From Paulownia fortunei (taxonomy: Eukaryota; Streptophyta; Magnoliopsida; Lamiales; Paulowniaceae): 64,000 nt of DNA. This document shows, in pieces, positions 1-32,750 of the stretch; position 1 is the stretch's first letter; every line of letters begins with the position of its first letter. The position numbers were made by a program, and so were the translations under genes. Below the pieces are notes generated by a model. It had not been told where the DNA came from, ran no database searches, and saw only the letters and a list, made by a program, of their open reading frames with translations. Location of the stretch: the NCBI GenBank assembly GCA_019321725.1, contig CM033115.1, positions 14,952,673 to 15,016,672 of the forward strand, given 5' to 3'.

Positions 1-187
1 CAAAAAAAGACCAATTAGTTATAATACACATTGCTTAATGGATTAAGACAATAAGCAGTTTTAATAAGGAAAAAGTGGTTCTCGCGTCGGATGAGAGATG
101 ATACTAGTGAAAATAACAAGCACCAAAGCATGAAATGAACTTCAAGAAGTTATAAAACAAGAGAAATAAGAAAAAGCAGAAACCTAC

Positions 188-19129
<18,942 letters not shown>

Positions 19130-19316
19130 TTCTCCCAAAATTACTCGAATTGCACGAAATGTACAAGAGGTACAATGCAGCAGAAGGTTTAGGGAGGTAG
19201 AAACAGTGGAGAAAAACAACGAATATAGAAGTGTGGAAAATTAGCACGCAATAACACACTCAGTATGTGTGCTTTTGTGTGCATGATATATAGAGACAGG
19301 CTTTGCATGTATATAT

Positions 19317-19367
<51 letters not shown>

Positions 19368-19400
19368 TCGGAGGGAGGGAGAGAGGAAGCCGGAAAGTAC
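19130..19400 (-). promoter_or_regulatory. BAGP1: BAGP1-like 5' leader and core promoter candidate
   Basis: Reading the minus strand, a CT run (19335-19361) is followed by an alternating TA run (about 19316-19336). The start codon lies about 190 bases further on. The TA run could serve as the TATA element, and the CT run is the kind of pyrimidine patch common in plant core promoters. The transcription start has not been determined; it is probably near 19280-19290. Both runs are microsatellites and probably vary in length between individuals. Confidence 0.45.
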
Positions 19401-20041
19401 AGTATATTGAGTATGCTAAAAAGTTGAGAGCGTGGATCATTACATTAAATTAAATACTAATTTAATTAATATTAAATGACGAAGATGGGTCTAGGAGGAG
19501 GGTTAGTAGTTAGTCGGTGAAGTGTAATAAAAGGGAAAATGGAGGGGTTTTTAGGAAAATGAAAAGGAATTAAATTTTTTTTATTTTTAAATAGGAAGAG
19601 AGCGGGACCATAACCAAAAGTTAGGGTGTGTTTGGTGTGGGGGAATGATGATTGATGAGGATGGAAATTGAAAAAGTGAGAGTGGAAAAAAGATATTCTT
19701 TTTATATGTTGGCATGAATTAAGGATAGGATTTGGATGTGGAATTTAAAATAAAAGGAATTGGGTTTTTCGGATTTCAAATTTTGCATTTGTAGTCAGTA
19801 AAAATTTTAAGAATTTTGAATTAATTATTTTTTTTGTTTATACATGTTTTTTTTAAAAAATAAAAATATTATCATCAAAGGAAAAAAAAAATTATTAATT
19901 TTAAAAGTCTAAATCAAACGTATAAAAAAACCACCCTTTTTTTGCAGCCAACTAAATCAAATCCAAACTCCATTATCAATTGCCACATTCCAAATATCTA
20001 AAATGATATTTACTATTTCAATCTTGTTGAATTATTAGTTG
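19401..20041. other. BAGP1-like upstream region
   Basis: This is AT-rich flanking sequence. A phrase at about 19624 (gggtgtgtttggtgtggg) resembles the end of a PIF/Harbinger-type MITE, but I could not place a matching second end with confidence. Confidence 0.4.
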
Positions 20042-20838
20042 CCGAGCATTGTGTTTGGTGGAAAAATAGAGTGAAGCTATTTTATATTTGGTGTTATTTT
20101 TGATTATTTTAGGGAGAGTATTTTGGGAGAATATGTTATCGATAACAAGTTTGGAGAACATTTAGAGAATGAATATGTGTTTGATATTTTTGTTGAAAAA
20201 AATAATACTATATATTTTAAAATATATATTTTGTCAATATTTTTTTTTATTAATGAGAGACATTTTAAATCATAAATATTTTATCAATTATTTTATTATG
20301 ATTAGTAGAGGTATAGTAGGGTATAGATTTATTTAAACATTATAATGAATTATTGCAAACAAATTTTCGTTACCAAAAAAGGAAAACGGTTAGGGGAAAA
20401 ATGAAACCAAATTTATAGTTAACACTTGTTATCTATTGTTAAATAGATACTGTATGCTTAATCCTCAGATATACAAACGCATAAATATATAAATATATAC
20501 CAAAAAAATACATGTTTTGTATTTGTATAGCTTACTTTGTAAGGACTACGTATTAGCACATAGTTTAGTAATATTATCGTGAGTATGTTATATTTATTTT
20601 AATGCTTGTTGTTATTTCTTTTGAAAAAAATGAGATAATAATTTAGTTAAGAGAAAAATAAGTAAATAAATAAATGGAAAGTTGGAAGCAACTCTATAAG
20701 TTTGAAGATTTTTGAAATGTTATATTAACATGTAAAAGAGTGTAAAGATACTTACTCTCACAATATCTTTTACATAACATAATTTAACAATAATAATTAA
20801 GAGAGTCTCATTCATTCTACCAAACAAAGCCTCGGAGG
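20042..20838. mobile_element. MITE-like element with terminal inverted repeats
   Basis: The left end ccgagcattgtgtttggtgg is matched, inverted, by the right end ccaaacaaagcctcgg. The interior is AT-rich and non-coding. The TTTGGT-type ends suggest a PIF/Harbinger or hAT MITE. I see no clear target duplication, so the edges are approximate. Confidence 0.45.
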
Positions 20839-22267
20839 TGGAAACTCGAAAGGACAAAAACTTAGGCTGGTGATTAGGTTGTTAAATGAATGAAAAAACA
20901 TTCAATATTATTAAGTATTTAATCCAAATATCAAGAATCAGGAATATATAAAGTAACTAACTACATCACATGTGGCCAAAACTTGATGAATTTAGCACAT
21001 AAATTATTACCATTATCTAGATAAAAACTTTTGTAGTATTGAGCAATAATTCGAAATTTATAACATAATTAACTATTTTATTCACATGCATGAACCTATT
21101 CATCCAAACACTAGTAAGTTAAGTAGAGAGCATATTCATGTTAGATGAATTACTTCTACGAAACCCCAAAAAAAAAAAAAAAAAAATAGTCAGAAGGATT
21201 TTGACTATATTTCTTCTCAAATTAAAGTAAATTACTTATTTCAAAAACATTTTGCTGAGTCTTTGTTATTTCAGCATAATTTTCAGAGATTTGCTAAGCC
21301 TTATTTTCCACGTTATAGATATAGCACATAATTTTTTCCACGATAGTTAATCTTACCATGAAATTAAATTTTTTATTCCTCTAGATAATATGATGTGGGG
21401 AAAAAAGTTGGAAACATCCTTATTATTATTTGTATCACAAGAAGCATGGAAATGGGTTGTAAGGATGATAAGTCAATTGTTGAAGCTATGAGAGTTCATT
21501 TGTTCTTAAAGTAGAAACTTAGTAAATAAGAGTTTAAAATTTTATTAAGTTTGAAATAAGAGCCAATAAAGTCTTGTTCTATTCGTAAGAATGAGATCGG
21601 ACATGGTACTTCTATTTAATTATTCTTATGTTAATATTTGATATCGTAATGTAACTGCTCAAACTTAATAAATTTAAGTTTGAAATTTGTATGTCACTAA
21701 AAAAAGATCAATAAAATCAAAATTATCAAAGAAATAATATGATAAGTTAGCCAAAAAATTAAACAATTTGACTTCTTACTTTAGCAATAATGGAACAAAG
21801 GGTATATAATTTTTTTGATAGTAATGATTACAAAACTTTCAAATCATTGTACTTGTTATGTTATATATTATTAGAATTTTTTGAAAAAAATTAACTAAAT
21901 TATTATTATTGGTATTCATAAAAGTAATCAAGATGATTGATCAGCTATTGATATTCATTTATGGGACGGCAGTATATGGTTGGAAGACCACTTACAAAGC
22001 TTTAATGAAACACTGACCCATTGAAAATAGTTCTTAATACAAGCTTTAGTTGTCTATGTAACTTATTGTACAAAATTGTGGGATTGCTTTATGGAATCCA
22101 CATTATGGTATGATCATCCCCACATGGTCATTTGTACCACTAGAAAAGTGTCATGTTAGCCCCATGGATTCATTAATCTCATGCACTTTCTCAAAGGAAT
22201 GAATTGTAAGCATTAGTTTTGAATCCCATTAGACTTTAATCCCATTGGATTAAGTACTTTAAAGATA
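20839..22267. other. Intergenic, no gene recognised
   Basis: AT-rich sequence with a poly-A run at about 21167-21187. No open frame resembles a known protein. Scattered decayed repeat sequence is likely. Confidence 0.5.
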
Positions 22268-22390
22268 TAAAAAGAGGCTCTATTTGTACAATTAACCTAA
22301 AAAAGTTGACAATCTGGCCTTTTTAATGTTGACACGTCCCGTTTAACTCATAAAAGCATAGTAGATGGAACATCCACATAGTAGAGTAGC
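22268..22390 (+). repeat. Dispersed repeat, copy 1 (pair at 36895-37000)
   Basis: A block beginning aaaaagaggctctatttgta, with aaaagttgacaatctggcctt inside, recurs at 36895-37000 as aaaaaggctcattctgta with aaaagttgacaatttagcctt, in the same orientation. It is probably a fragment of a non-coding transposon family. Confidence 0.6.
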
Positions 22391-23431
22391 TTGGAGTTTT
22401 TCTAGATGGACTTGATTAACTCTTTCATATATACTTGAGGTAAATAACATATATATGACGCCTCGATAATTATGTTCCTTCCATTATTTTTTGAAGTAAT
22501 CCAATAAAATAATTTAGTCCAAATAAAAGTCCAGGAGCCAATTCTTTCAAAAAGCAAAACAAAAAGCCCATTCTTTTTAATTAAGTCTAACAGCCTCAGA
22601 GGCCCATCCTTAAATCAACCTCATTTAATCCTCCTATTTATCTCTGAATGTATTCATGCCATTAATTTTATTATATTTTTAGGACCACTAGTGTTTGGCC
22701 AATTAAGGGCTTCTAATCATTAAGATAAACTGCCCCACCCCACACACACACACCAAAAAGATAAAATAAAAAATAAAAAAAGAGAGGAAAAATGGGCGCA
22801 TTGCACCCATCTCACCCAAAAAAGTTTCACTACAAGTAGTTCGATACAATCAAGCTAACAATGAATCTTGATCCAGTCATAGAAATGATTTCGTACACAT
22901 AAAAAGATAAAAAATTAGAATCACACCCAATCAAAATTGACACGCGCGCAAAAAAAAAAAAAGGACTATTTGAAGGGTTGTGCAGCCTCCAATGGCTGCC
23001 GACCACTTATAGAAAGTACAAATTTTCGGCCTTCCATTTTTACGAGTGGTCGCGGGAAGAGTATAAAAAATAGCTCTCTATTTCATAGTGTTTGGCAATG
23101 GATCCAGTTACTTTATCAAAACTCAAGATTCGTATTATTAAAATTATAAAAAATTTAAATTTAGACTTAAATCGTTCTAAAGTCAAACTTGATAGGTAAA
23201 CTCGTATTATAATTATAAAAATATTAAAAATAATTTTTAAAAATATACTACTAAAACTTTATAAAGAAATATAATTTTAAAAAATAACATCACATTAATA
23301 TATATATATATAATAAATATAAAAATATAAAAAATTTAAACGTGTTGAGATTTGAGTGGGGTCAAATTTAAAAATAAAAATTCAAAATTTAATTTAAATT
23401 AATTTAAATTATTAAAATTATAAAAATACAA

Positions 23432-23690
23432 GTGGTTTTCTTGTAAACCACCTATAACCAACGTAAATAGTCAACTCCCCCAACATTAACTCTCTACTTA
23501 GACAATAAATAAGAAAAAAACTTTATGTGAAAATAATGTTAGAAAACTGAAGACAAAGATGACTATCATGATCAAGATTTAAAAAACACCACCATTAAAG
23601 AAGTTTTTGGGATTATGAATCAAAACTCATTTCGTATATAATCGAGTTTGGATGAAAGTGAGCTTTCAAATATGTGACAAGCATCAGTTA
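23432..23690 (+). repeat. Inverted-repeat arm (partner at 34890-35165)
   Basis: The plus strand here (ttttcttgtaaaccaccta, then ccaacgtaaatagtcaact) matches the minus strand at 34890-35165 over about 250 bases. A further direct repeat (tttttaacctt, then tcttcatgagccacccttt) links 24110-24190 with 35155-35240. Confidence 0.7.
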
Positions 23691-23987
23691 ATCAATTATG
23701 GTAAAAGATCCAGATTGTGATAAGTTTTATTGAACTTGTCTTATGTATATTGTGTTTAATTCCCGTCAACTCTTTTCTTCTAGCTTGAGGTCTTCTCTAA
23801 AAGGTATGTATCTTGTTGTGTGTATATGTGTGTAGTGTATGAAGAGGTGTGAGTTTCCTGTTGAGTAGAAGAGCATGTTGGTGTGAATTATGAATATATG
23901 CATGTGTTTCTATAGTTCTCTAGCTTGAGTGAAAAAAAAAGAAAAAAAGAAAAAAAATGGAGAGGATTTGTGTGAAAATAGTCTGCA

Positions 23988-24012
23988 ATAGTGTGTGTGT
24001 GTGTGTGTGTAT
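23988..24012. repeat. TG microsatellite
   Basis: A pure gt run of about 25 bases lies within a wider TG-rich stretch (23810-24090). Confidence 0.9.
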
Positions 24013-26169
24013 TTTGTGCTTATGTGTGTACATGAGAGATGTATTAGTGTATACTCAGGTGTTTTTAGTATGTGTGTAAGTGTAATCAAGTAGAAAATTT
24101 GTCCTTGGTAATGATTTAATAAAAATCTATTTCTTTTTTTTTTAACCTTCTAGGTTGGGTTAGTCTTCATGAGCCACCCTTTAACCCATTTAACATTTCT
24201 TACATTTTCCACTCATACATAAGGCTGGACCTTCGTCTATTGTGATCATAATTATACACCACTAATTTCATACAAGCAAATGGATCGTGTGATTAATAAG
24301 CATTTTAACAAAAGCTTAATGTCATACACCGGTTGAGGATATATAACAACTCAATTTCTCAAAAACACAAGGATAAAATATCTCGCTATATCCCAGACTT
24401 ATTTGCTATACCAATCAAAATATCTCTGATCTCTCATACAATTTAAGAGCATACTTGATCTCAATATCATATTATGTATTCACAATTATATGTCAACCAT
24501 CTAAGTTTAACATAATTGTCTGGTCAGTAAATACATATTAAGTGTTAGCTATAGAAAATCTTCCTTTCCTACTAGGATCTCTCAATTTCCTAATAGTTGT
24601 TTTTCTAGACATGTCTCGTATTACTGAATCATCCATGACTATTAGGAGCATGCTAAAGTAGCAACACTACATTAAAATTTTGAGATACAATTGAAAGTTA
24701 TAAGGGTATACAATGAGGTTGTACAAACCTCTTGGTCTCACACATGAGAAAACATGGATTTTTCACTCATTACCCAAATGGTCACTTAGGCACACATGGT
24801 ATGAAACACGTGATATGGTGCATCCTTCCTTCTTGGAAGTGTATGTCATTTTTTAAAAAATAATGCACCATACAGATCTTGGTCCAAGTATACCCCGATA
24901 TTTAACCTGAGTTTTCTTCTCTTTTGTCCTCAATAAATTACTAATACCAAGAAAACTCACATCTGACTATAAATAAGTTTAATAGATAGTAAGAGTCTAT
25001 TTCGATTACTCAAATTCATAAAAGTAATCTCATCTTAATTATTTATCAAGACGATGTCTTCTCTATAATTTTATATACAATAAAATCATAAATATCTCAT
25101 CTCTGCATGCAACTTAACATCATATGCAATTGCTCTTGTGAGAGAGTTAATCTCTATTTATCCAATATACTTAGACATTGAATGTATATCATTATAAATA
25201 TGAACACATATATAACATTCCAATGTCTTTAACTTATGGGCTTAACTCTATGAACATTCTAAAGTTCAAAGAGATTGTATTATATGCAATCCTAGAAATT
25301 TGACATAACATGCAAATACATCTCTAGGTTGAGGCTAAGTGGTAGCTACTATGAAATGCATACACATACTTATTTCTTTGCAATAATATCTCACAAAGTT
25401 ATAATGTGTGTTTGGTTTTAATGCATTGGGATCTTTAGTACTAACTGTATGCAACAATTGATTGATTATTTCAACATATTATCGAAGCTCCCACATAACT
25501 GCTTACAACTCCCAAATGGTATAGATTCTCTTAATTAACCAAATACATCATACTGCAGATATATATATCGTAAGTTATTCTCAAAATGTGCATAATATTA
25601 CATGCATTTGTTTCTTACTCCTCCAAGAGTTAGCATATTTGCCAAATAAGAAAGTAAACTCGGAGGTAGGTTTACACTCATCCAAATTACCTCTTCAATC
25701 AATATATGTATATTCTCTCAATCATAAAGAAAACTTTCCTTCATACCAAAAGAAAACCATTTGCAGTTTTTATAGAGTATCCAAACATTCTCATCATTAT
25801 TATCCAATGCCACTCATTATGATTGGATTGATACTTCTTAACCTATGGCATAACATATATTTGGAGCAAGTATAGGCCATAATACACATCAAGCTCCAAA
25901 CAACAATGATTGAGATATAGTAGTCTAGACACTTCTCTTGGAGTTTTTGGTCACATTTTAATACTGAAATTTAATAATATAGAAGTATTTATGAATTTAA
26001 AACTCTCCATTTTAAATCATTCTATAATTATACAAATATGGCTCTTAGCACAAAGTTAGATGCCTTTTGAGCAATTTGCATGGATTTTAATACAAAGTAC
26101 TGAGTTTTATTCTTGATGTCCTCTAACTCATAAGTTAAAGGATAACAATATCTCAATGACATGTACATA

Positions 26170-26470
26170 CTCCTTATCTTCTTAGTCAATATGATATCAT
26201 CAATAAAGAGATAGAATCATAAACCTCTTAATAGACTTTTTCACAAGAGAATAATGGTATTTATCTCAATGATGAGAATATATGAGATCACCGCGTTATG
26301 AAATCTCATGTAGCATCATCTCAAAAACTGATTTGGATCATGAAGATTTTAAGTTTACAAACTTTATCCTCTTGGCTTTCTACTATGGAATCTTTTAAGC
26401 ATTCCATATAGGTTTCTTTATATAATTCTCTATAGACTAGTTCTCCATTTAAGAATGCAATATTTAGTCT
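26170..26470 (-). pseudogene. Copia reverse transcriptase fragment
   Basis: On the minus strand, AFLNGEL (about 26440-26460) is followed about 80 codons later by FYLFIDDIIL (about 26190-26220). These correspond to the copia RT motif AFLNG(D/E)L and the catalytic YVDD box, at the right spacing. Between and around them the frame is interrupted, so it cannot be active. Confidence 0.75.
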
Positions 26471-26734
26471 ATATGATACAATTCTAAATCTTAGATATCC
26501 ATAATAACCAATAAAATAGAATAAAAGTATATATCACCATCAGTGAACAAAAAGTTTGACTTCAAAAGTATAATCTTTCTAACCACTAGGCGTATTTTAC
26601 ACCTCATAATAATTATATCAGCATTTGACTATATTTTGAGAACACATTAATTCTCAATAGCCTTGTTCCAAAGTTTAACTAAAATTCCAAACTTGGTATG
26701 ATTTTGTAAAATCAAGTATTTACTGTTGTGCTAA

Positions 26735-26910
26735 AATTTGTAGCTTATAGCAACTCTGCAACTCAAATCTTTAAATAGTGCAATAATCTAAATGTCACAT
26801 TTGGCTGTGGTTTTGCCATGAGAATAATTATTGCTACACAGGCTAACAATCGCTTCTCAAAAACTTACCATAAGAGTTATTGTTGTCACATAGGCTAACA
26901 GATTTCATAG
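26735..26910 (-). mobile_element. TRIM-family fragment, third copy
   Basis: The minus strand reads GTGACATTTAGATTATTGCA, then TTTAAAGATTTGAGTTGC, matching the LTR at 56345-56450 in order. Part of the internal sequence (gctacacaggctaacaatc on the plus strand) lies to its right. It is embedded in the old copia remnant. Confidence 0.65.
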
Positions 26911-29876
26911 TTGAATAGTATTCTTTCATTGCTTTAATTCAATTGCTTTTATAGGGCATGATAGAGTCTCATCATATTAGACTTTACATCATCTTCTGGA
27001 GACTATTTTTTGCTTGCACAAAGTTCTAAGTCAATTTAGGTTGATCACTTGGATAAAATTACTCACACTCAAAATAGAAAGCAATAAATATTCTTACATC
27101 ATAAATGATGAAACTCGATTACTTAGATAGAATTACTCCCACTCAAATTTTGGAAGTAATAACTATTTCGCATCATAAGTGATCTATGGCACATAGCCAC
27201 CATTTGAATTATTTAACTTAAGCAAGATTTAATGTTTTAAGATTTTTAAGATATTCCTCCTAGAAAAATCACTCTCTAGAAATTAATATTCTGTGGTCTA
27301 ATGTGAATAATAATTTCATCTCTTTGTTCATCTAGAACATATACCCCTTATACTATTTGGTATATCTTTAATACATATTTTTATTATCTTAGGAATCTAA
27401 TTTTCAAATTTGTTTAATTTATAATTAGAGATAGTTAATTCCCAACTTCTAAGGCAGCTTAGGCCAGATCATCTATCTGTCCATAGCTTTTATGAAATGA
27501 AAAATATCAGTCATGAAGGTTTTTTTTTTCATACAGATGTAGACTTCAGTTAACCAAAAGATCTTTCCCAAAGAAAATTAACAAGTTAACTTGAGTCTTC
27601 ACACATCTCGTTAAATCAAAATAATTTTATATTTTTTCTCTTGAAACACCATTCTATGCAAGCATGTTAGGAATAGTCAATTACCCTATAACTCGTTCTT
27701 CATTACATAGATCATCTTAATGATTAAAAATCATTCACGCCTTAGGTATAGTCTCGAAGTCATTCAATTTGATTATCTCTCATATTCTAAAACACTCTAG
27801 TATTTTAGATTATGAGATATCAAACATATATGATCAATACATGTGAATATTTTACTAATGTAATGAAGTATGTGACTCCATACCTCCAAAACCTTCACAT
27901 TATAATAATTAATAGCAAAGAAAGTTCGACTCTATAGTCTTTTGAATGGTTCCAACCTGAACTTATAACACAAGTTGACAATCAACTGTAAAAGATAAAC
28001 TCAATGAGTCTTCTCTTACCAGTTTATGTTTCAATCCATTATGATCTGATCATGCATACATAACGCATAAATTAATGTTTACATTACTCATAAAACAGAC
28101 ATTGATTGTAACAAAAACAATCAATATAGTAATTAAATATACCTTGGTCATAATTCATCACCATTAACTATTCAAAATATCTAGTATCATAGTAAGTATC
28201 TTTTAGTGGATACTAACCAAGTCACAACACAAATTCAAGCAAAATAAATAATCCTAGAAGAACAATTTTAAAAATCAAGTTCTACAAATTATTGGACATT
28301 GGATATTTTGTAGAACAATAGCATGGTCATCTTGCAATCCGAACATGCAAGCACCAATCATTTTCACATTTGATTTCAATTTAATTCTACATATATCCAT
28401 TTTTGCATCAAAGTGAACTTGATAAAATTCCACAAACACCTGTCAATATCCAATTACTATAAATCAATAATCTACATAGGATAAGATTTAGTAATATAGT
28501 ACTTCATGTTTAAATAGCACTTATAAAAGCATAATCAAGTACTATATTTTCAACTCAGTGCACTCACGAGTGAAATAAACCAATAATATGGTTACTATAA
28601 CACTTTTAACCCTATACCACTTCACTTCAATCAGTGGTTAGGTTTGTTCTGCTTAGATTCATTTCCAATCCCCTTTCTATTCTTGCCTTTATCCTGATTT
28701 TAGTTATATTAAGAGCCTAAAGCCCTCTTAAGACCTAGTCTTAGCCAAAAGCCACAAACTATTAGCTTAGCACCAACTAGTCACTTATCCAATTGCTTAA
28801 TATGATAAACATCATCCAAGAAATCTTTTTCATATTAAGTAAATCAAATTTTCCTTTCAGGTGTTCCTTATTATTAGAAAGAGACGATTAACATTGAATT
28901 TACTATTCATCAACGAAGACATTGTTAGCTATAAACTCTAAAAGTATTTGACATCACCCTTAAATACCACATCTTTAATGCACAAAGTGTTTCTTGTCAA
29001 ACTATTATCGGTCATTTAATGTCTCAATTAGGGGTCGACATTAGGTCAGGTAGTCGAGTTTTCGGGTCGAATACCCAATTTGTGGGGTAGCATAAAATGC
29101 TACCTGACACTAATCCGAAATTAATGGGTACCTGACATTTCGGATACCTGACAGGTCAGGTTTGGTTTTTTTTTTTTTGGAAATTGAAAATTTACCGCAC
29201 CGAAAAAGAGGTTTTATTACTAGTTATATACTCAAATGATGATATTTTGATACAGTCATATGAAGATGAATCATTAATGTCATGATATTATCCCACTGAA
29301 CCTAAAATAATCATAAATTAATAATTTAAGAAACTAAATTGAATTTTGACCTATTTATAGCATCATTTAAATTATAATCGACCTACCTGCCACAAATTAT
29401 AGCTATACATTCATTAATTATCACCATTTGGATTAGCAAGTCGAATTATAGAAGCAAATAACAATTTAAAAAAATAGAAACAAATGAAGTTGGTAAATTT
29501 ATAAAAATGACAAAAGCAACAAAATTACAAAATTATCTCCCAAAACAAAAATCAATAAAATATCCAAATCATGTTTGCTTACTCATCCACCTTCAATGCA
29601 GATTGCTTGCTCTACCACCTTCAAATATCAACAATTATTGAATCTAGCCCCAACCTTGATAATTTTGCAATAGATTAAAATATTAAGATATGGGTTATAA
29701 AATAGAATATAATAAATATATGGTTATAAATGCATTTGAATAAAAAAACAACAACCAAAAACTAAAATGTAAAAATGACAAATACCTTAACTAAGCCTTT
29801 CAATTTCACTCAAGTCCTCCTCCACCCTTATTGGCTTGGAATTCAAATGAAGCCAATCTTGAGCACAAATAAGAGT

Positions 29877-30623
29877 TTACACTATTTTAATAGACAATGA
29901 ACTCCTAAATGCATTAAGAACATGCCCACCAATGCTAAATGCAACCTCTGAAGTAACTGTAGAGACTGAAACTGCCAATATATAGCGAGCTATCTTGGAG
30001 AGAATAGGAAACCTATGAAAATTTACTTTCCACCATTTTAATACGTTAAAGTTTTCATTATCATCCTTAAAATCCTCACTTAAATATTTCTCCAACTCCG
30101 ACTTCACATATTCACTTTTTCCTCCATGCTTGTACTTATTAAACTGATCTATCAAGTTTCTAGATGGCATTTGAGAGTTATCCACATTTTTCTTAGATAC
30201 ATATGAAGAAGACGAAGAACTTAATGAGTGGGTTCCGCTTCCTAGAGTTTCATATTTTAACTTATATTCATCGAACAACTCTTGCATATCATTCTTCACT
30301 TTATTTTTCATCAACATACTCTTTTCAACATCAACATATAATGAGTTAAATGAAAACTCAAGGAACAAAAGTTTACGTCGTGGATCAAGGATCATTGCAT
30401 AGTAATAAATCATGTTCATTTTTTCAATTGATCCCCAATATTTTTCAAAAAAAAATTTCATCATTCTGGACATGTGACTCAATTCAAAGTTATCACTCTC
30501 CAACCATTGTCTAAGAAGCATTTCTACTCCACTTATTTCATGAAACACATTATTTGATGTGACATATAACAAACTAGAAATGCACATAGTAAGCTTATAG
30601 AAATAACCTAAAAATTTCAACAA
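29877..30623 (-). pseudogene. hAT transposase, C-terminal part with dimerisation domain
   Basis: A 248-residue open frame holds a DUF4413-like segment (FFEKYWGSIEKMN, AMILDPRRKL), a serine run, and the hAT dimerisation domain (SELEKYLSED, NVLKWWKVNFHRFPILSKIA, ARYILAVSVSTVTSEVAFS). It is the longest intact piece. It lacks the upstream domains in frame, so it is unlikely to make a working transposase. Confidence 0.88.
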
Positions 30624-30677
30624 TGACTTAGCCCTCTCCCAATCATAATCCGTCAGAATCCCATCATATGGTGGCTT

Positions 30678-31103
30678 TTAAAGTTCATTTGCATAGCCAA
30701 GATCTAAATAGTGATAAGAATAAAAAGCTCTTCTAAGGCATGTTGCCGACTCCAACATCAAGTAGGTTGAATTCCACCTAGAAGGTACATCCAAACTTAA
30801 TAATTTATTTATTTCTAATTTTTCAATCTCAACACATTCTAGAATTTTTTTATACCTAGCTGGAGAGCTTCTAACATACCTTACGGCTCCTCTAATACGA
30901 GAGATAGCCAAATGCTCATTTTTGTTATACATACCATCCTGCACAATGAGATTGGCAATATGTGCAATGCACCTCATGTGCACATACTTCCCACCTAAAA
31001 GATTTGTACCCCAATGATCAAATATTTTCACCAAGTATATAATTGCACCATCATTTGACGAAGCATTATCAACCGTAACAATGAGAATTCTATCAATACC
31101 CAA
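30678..31103 (-). pseudogene. hAT transposase, catalytic core fragment
   Basis: This fragment of 141 residues includes VTVDNASSND (first catalytic aspartate region), HMRCIAHIANLIVQDG and LDVPSRWNSTYLML, all hallmark blocks of plant hAT transposases. It ends in a stop shortly before the next fragment. The preceding 260 bases are degenerate. Confidence 0.88.
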
Positions 31104-31368
31104 TCAAGTAAATATTTTTCTGCCCTTTTACCCACTTCATCACTCTTATGTCCAGAAATTAGGCAAAAGTTCAAAATTCATTTTTGCAAATTCCATCTAT
31201 CATAAATGAAATGTACATTGAGACACATGTAGTTTACTGATGTCCATGTGTCAGTAGTAATACAAGCTATTTGAGAGTGATTTCGTATAAAAGCCTTCAA
31301 CTTATTCTTTATATATATATATATATATAAATTATAGATGTCTTTAGTTAAAGTCCTTCATGATGGAA

Positions 31369-31599
31369 TCATAAACATAGGATATGCAACCGACAAAAAG
31401 TGCCAAAACCCAAGTTCTTAATTGTTTTAAAAGGAAGTTTATCAATAACCAACCAATAAATCAATGCCTCTCTTAATTTAGTTTGATCAAATCTCCATGA
31501 AATAGGAGGTGTTTCCTTATCACCTACCCAAGATTGCTGAAATGAAATTCTGATTTGACTAGTTACAACTTCATAATATTTTTTTCTTGTAAGATTCAT
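31369..31599 (-). pseudogene. hAT transposase, N-terminal core fragment
   Basis: Residues SWRFDQTKLREALIYWLVID and LPFKTIKNLGF match the typical plant hAT segment (FDQ..R.ALA..II.DELPF..VE..GF) just after the BED finger. The frame ends before the catalytic part. Confidence 0.8.
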
Positions 31600-31728
31600 A
31601 GTGGTTTTTAAGTGGTCTAGTCATATGTGCCTTTGGGTCGGCCTTTATTTCTTTGCCACAATATTTACATCTACCTTTTTGTACATTCTCAATGTTACAT
31701 ATAAATTTTTCAAAATGATTCCAATATT
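31598..31728 (-). pseudogene. hAT transposase, BED zinc finger part
   Basis: The minus strand reads YWNHFEKFI, then CKYCGKEI, then H(M)TRPLKNH: the aromatic W-x-HFEK start, C-x2-C pair and later histidines of a BED finger, a DNA-binding module. A run of lysines in another frame just upstream shows that the frame is shifted. Confidence 0.75.
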
Positions 31729-32520
31729 GTGACCTAGATAAAATTTCTTTTTTTTCTTTTTAGATTGAGATATAATATTATCAAAATCCAAAGAATCAAA
31801 TTGTGTAGAGTCCTTTCCACTAGCAATATTAATAACCTCTTCTCTAGGATTATCTTTCCCCAAAAAATCCTCAAATATATCTCATGAACCTGACATTTGC
31901 ATAAAGTCAAAAATGTCACATTGACTTAATTTCCCTAGTATGCCCTAGCATCATTAAAGACTGAATTCATCTATATTTTCACTGTAACTAGGTATTAAAA
32001 CATATGAACAGAAAGCTGTTAAAAAAAAATGTTCCCAGAGTGCCAAACATTAATGCTCTATTCACTTTCAAAGGAACCTATACTACTTTATTTGTTCCTT
32101 GAACAATTGAAACTTGATACAAGACCACAATAATGTTATAAGGATTTACCAACTTTTAACATACAAAAATAGCTTAGTTATATATCATATGGATATCAAA
32201 AATAAAAATAAATAGCTCACATTTTCTTCAAGATAATTGTTGAAAGCAGTCAGCTCAATGAGTAATCAAAAAGAGACAAACACAATAAAGAGAAAAATAA
32301 ATGGTAAAACATACCTTTACTAAGTAGAGTTTAGAGTGAGAGTAGGTAAAGGATTTGTACCGTGTGAGGGTGAGGGTGAAGAAGATTTAAGTGTTAAAAA
32401 TAAAAATAAAAAGTAGAGAAAGAGATTAAAAAGTAGAGAGAAAGAGAATAAAGAGTAGACAGAGAGAGAGAGAAAGAGAATCAGGGAAATGAGGCAGACA
32501 AAAATGAAATTTTGCAAATA

Positions 32521-32750
32521 AAGATAAAACCTTAGAACCCCCTACCATGCTGCCCTTAACTTTTTTTCCACCTATTTTTCAATTTTTTTTCTTTTTTTTC
32601 TAAACTTCGAGTACCCAATCGGATTTTCGAGTAGATGAAGATAAAACCTTAGAACCCCCTACCATGTTGCCCCTAACTTTTTTTCCACCTATTTTTCAAT
32701 TTTTTTTTTAAACTTTGGGCATCGAATCAGGTTTTCGGGTAGAAATATTT
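32521..32750. repeat. 117-bp tandem duplication inside the hAT right end
   Basis: Copies starting aagataaaaccttagaac lie at 32521 and 32638 with few differences. They lie in the non-coding end next to the transposase 5' side. Confidence 0.85.

Larger units (their letters stand above)
24200..29020 (-). mobile_element. Old decayed Ty1/copia element, left part (minus strand)
   Basis: Reverse-transcriptase motifs (see 26170-26470) and a gag-like basic patch at 28635-28700 (KGKNRKGIGNESKQNKP) occur in minus-strand order, gag to the right and RT to the left, as in copia. All frames are broken by many stops. The element continues past the hAT insertion at 29029-32874. Edges are uncertain; related repeats near 24110 and 35240 may mark its LTRs. 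No terminal pair was proved. Confidence 0.6.

Noticed and set aside
25588..25875. 95-codon plus open frame within the old copia remnant
   Set aside because: Opposite strand to the element; the translation resembles nothing known.
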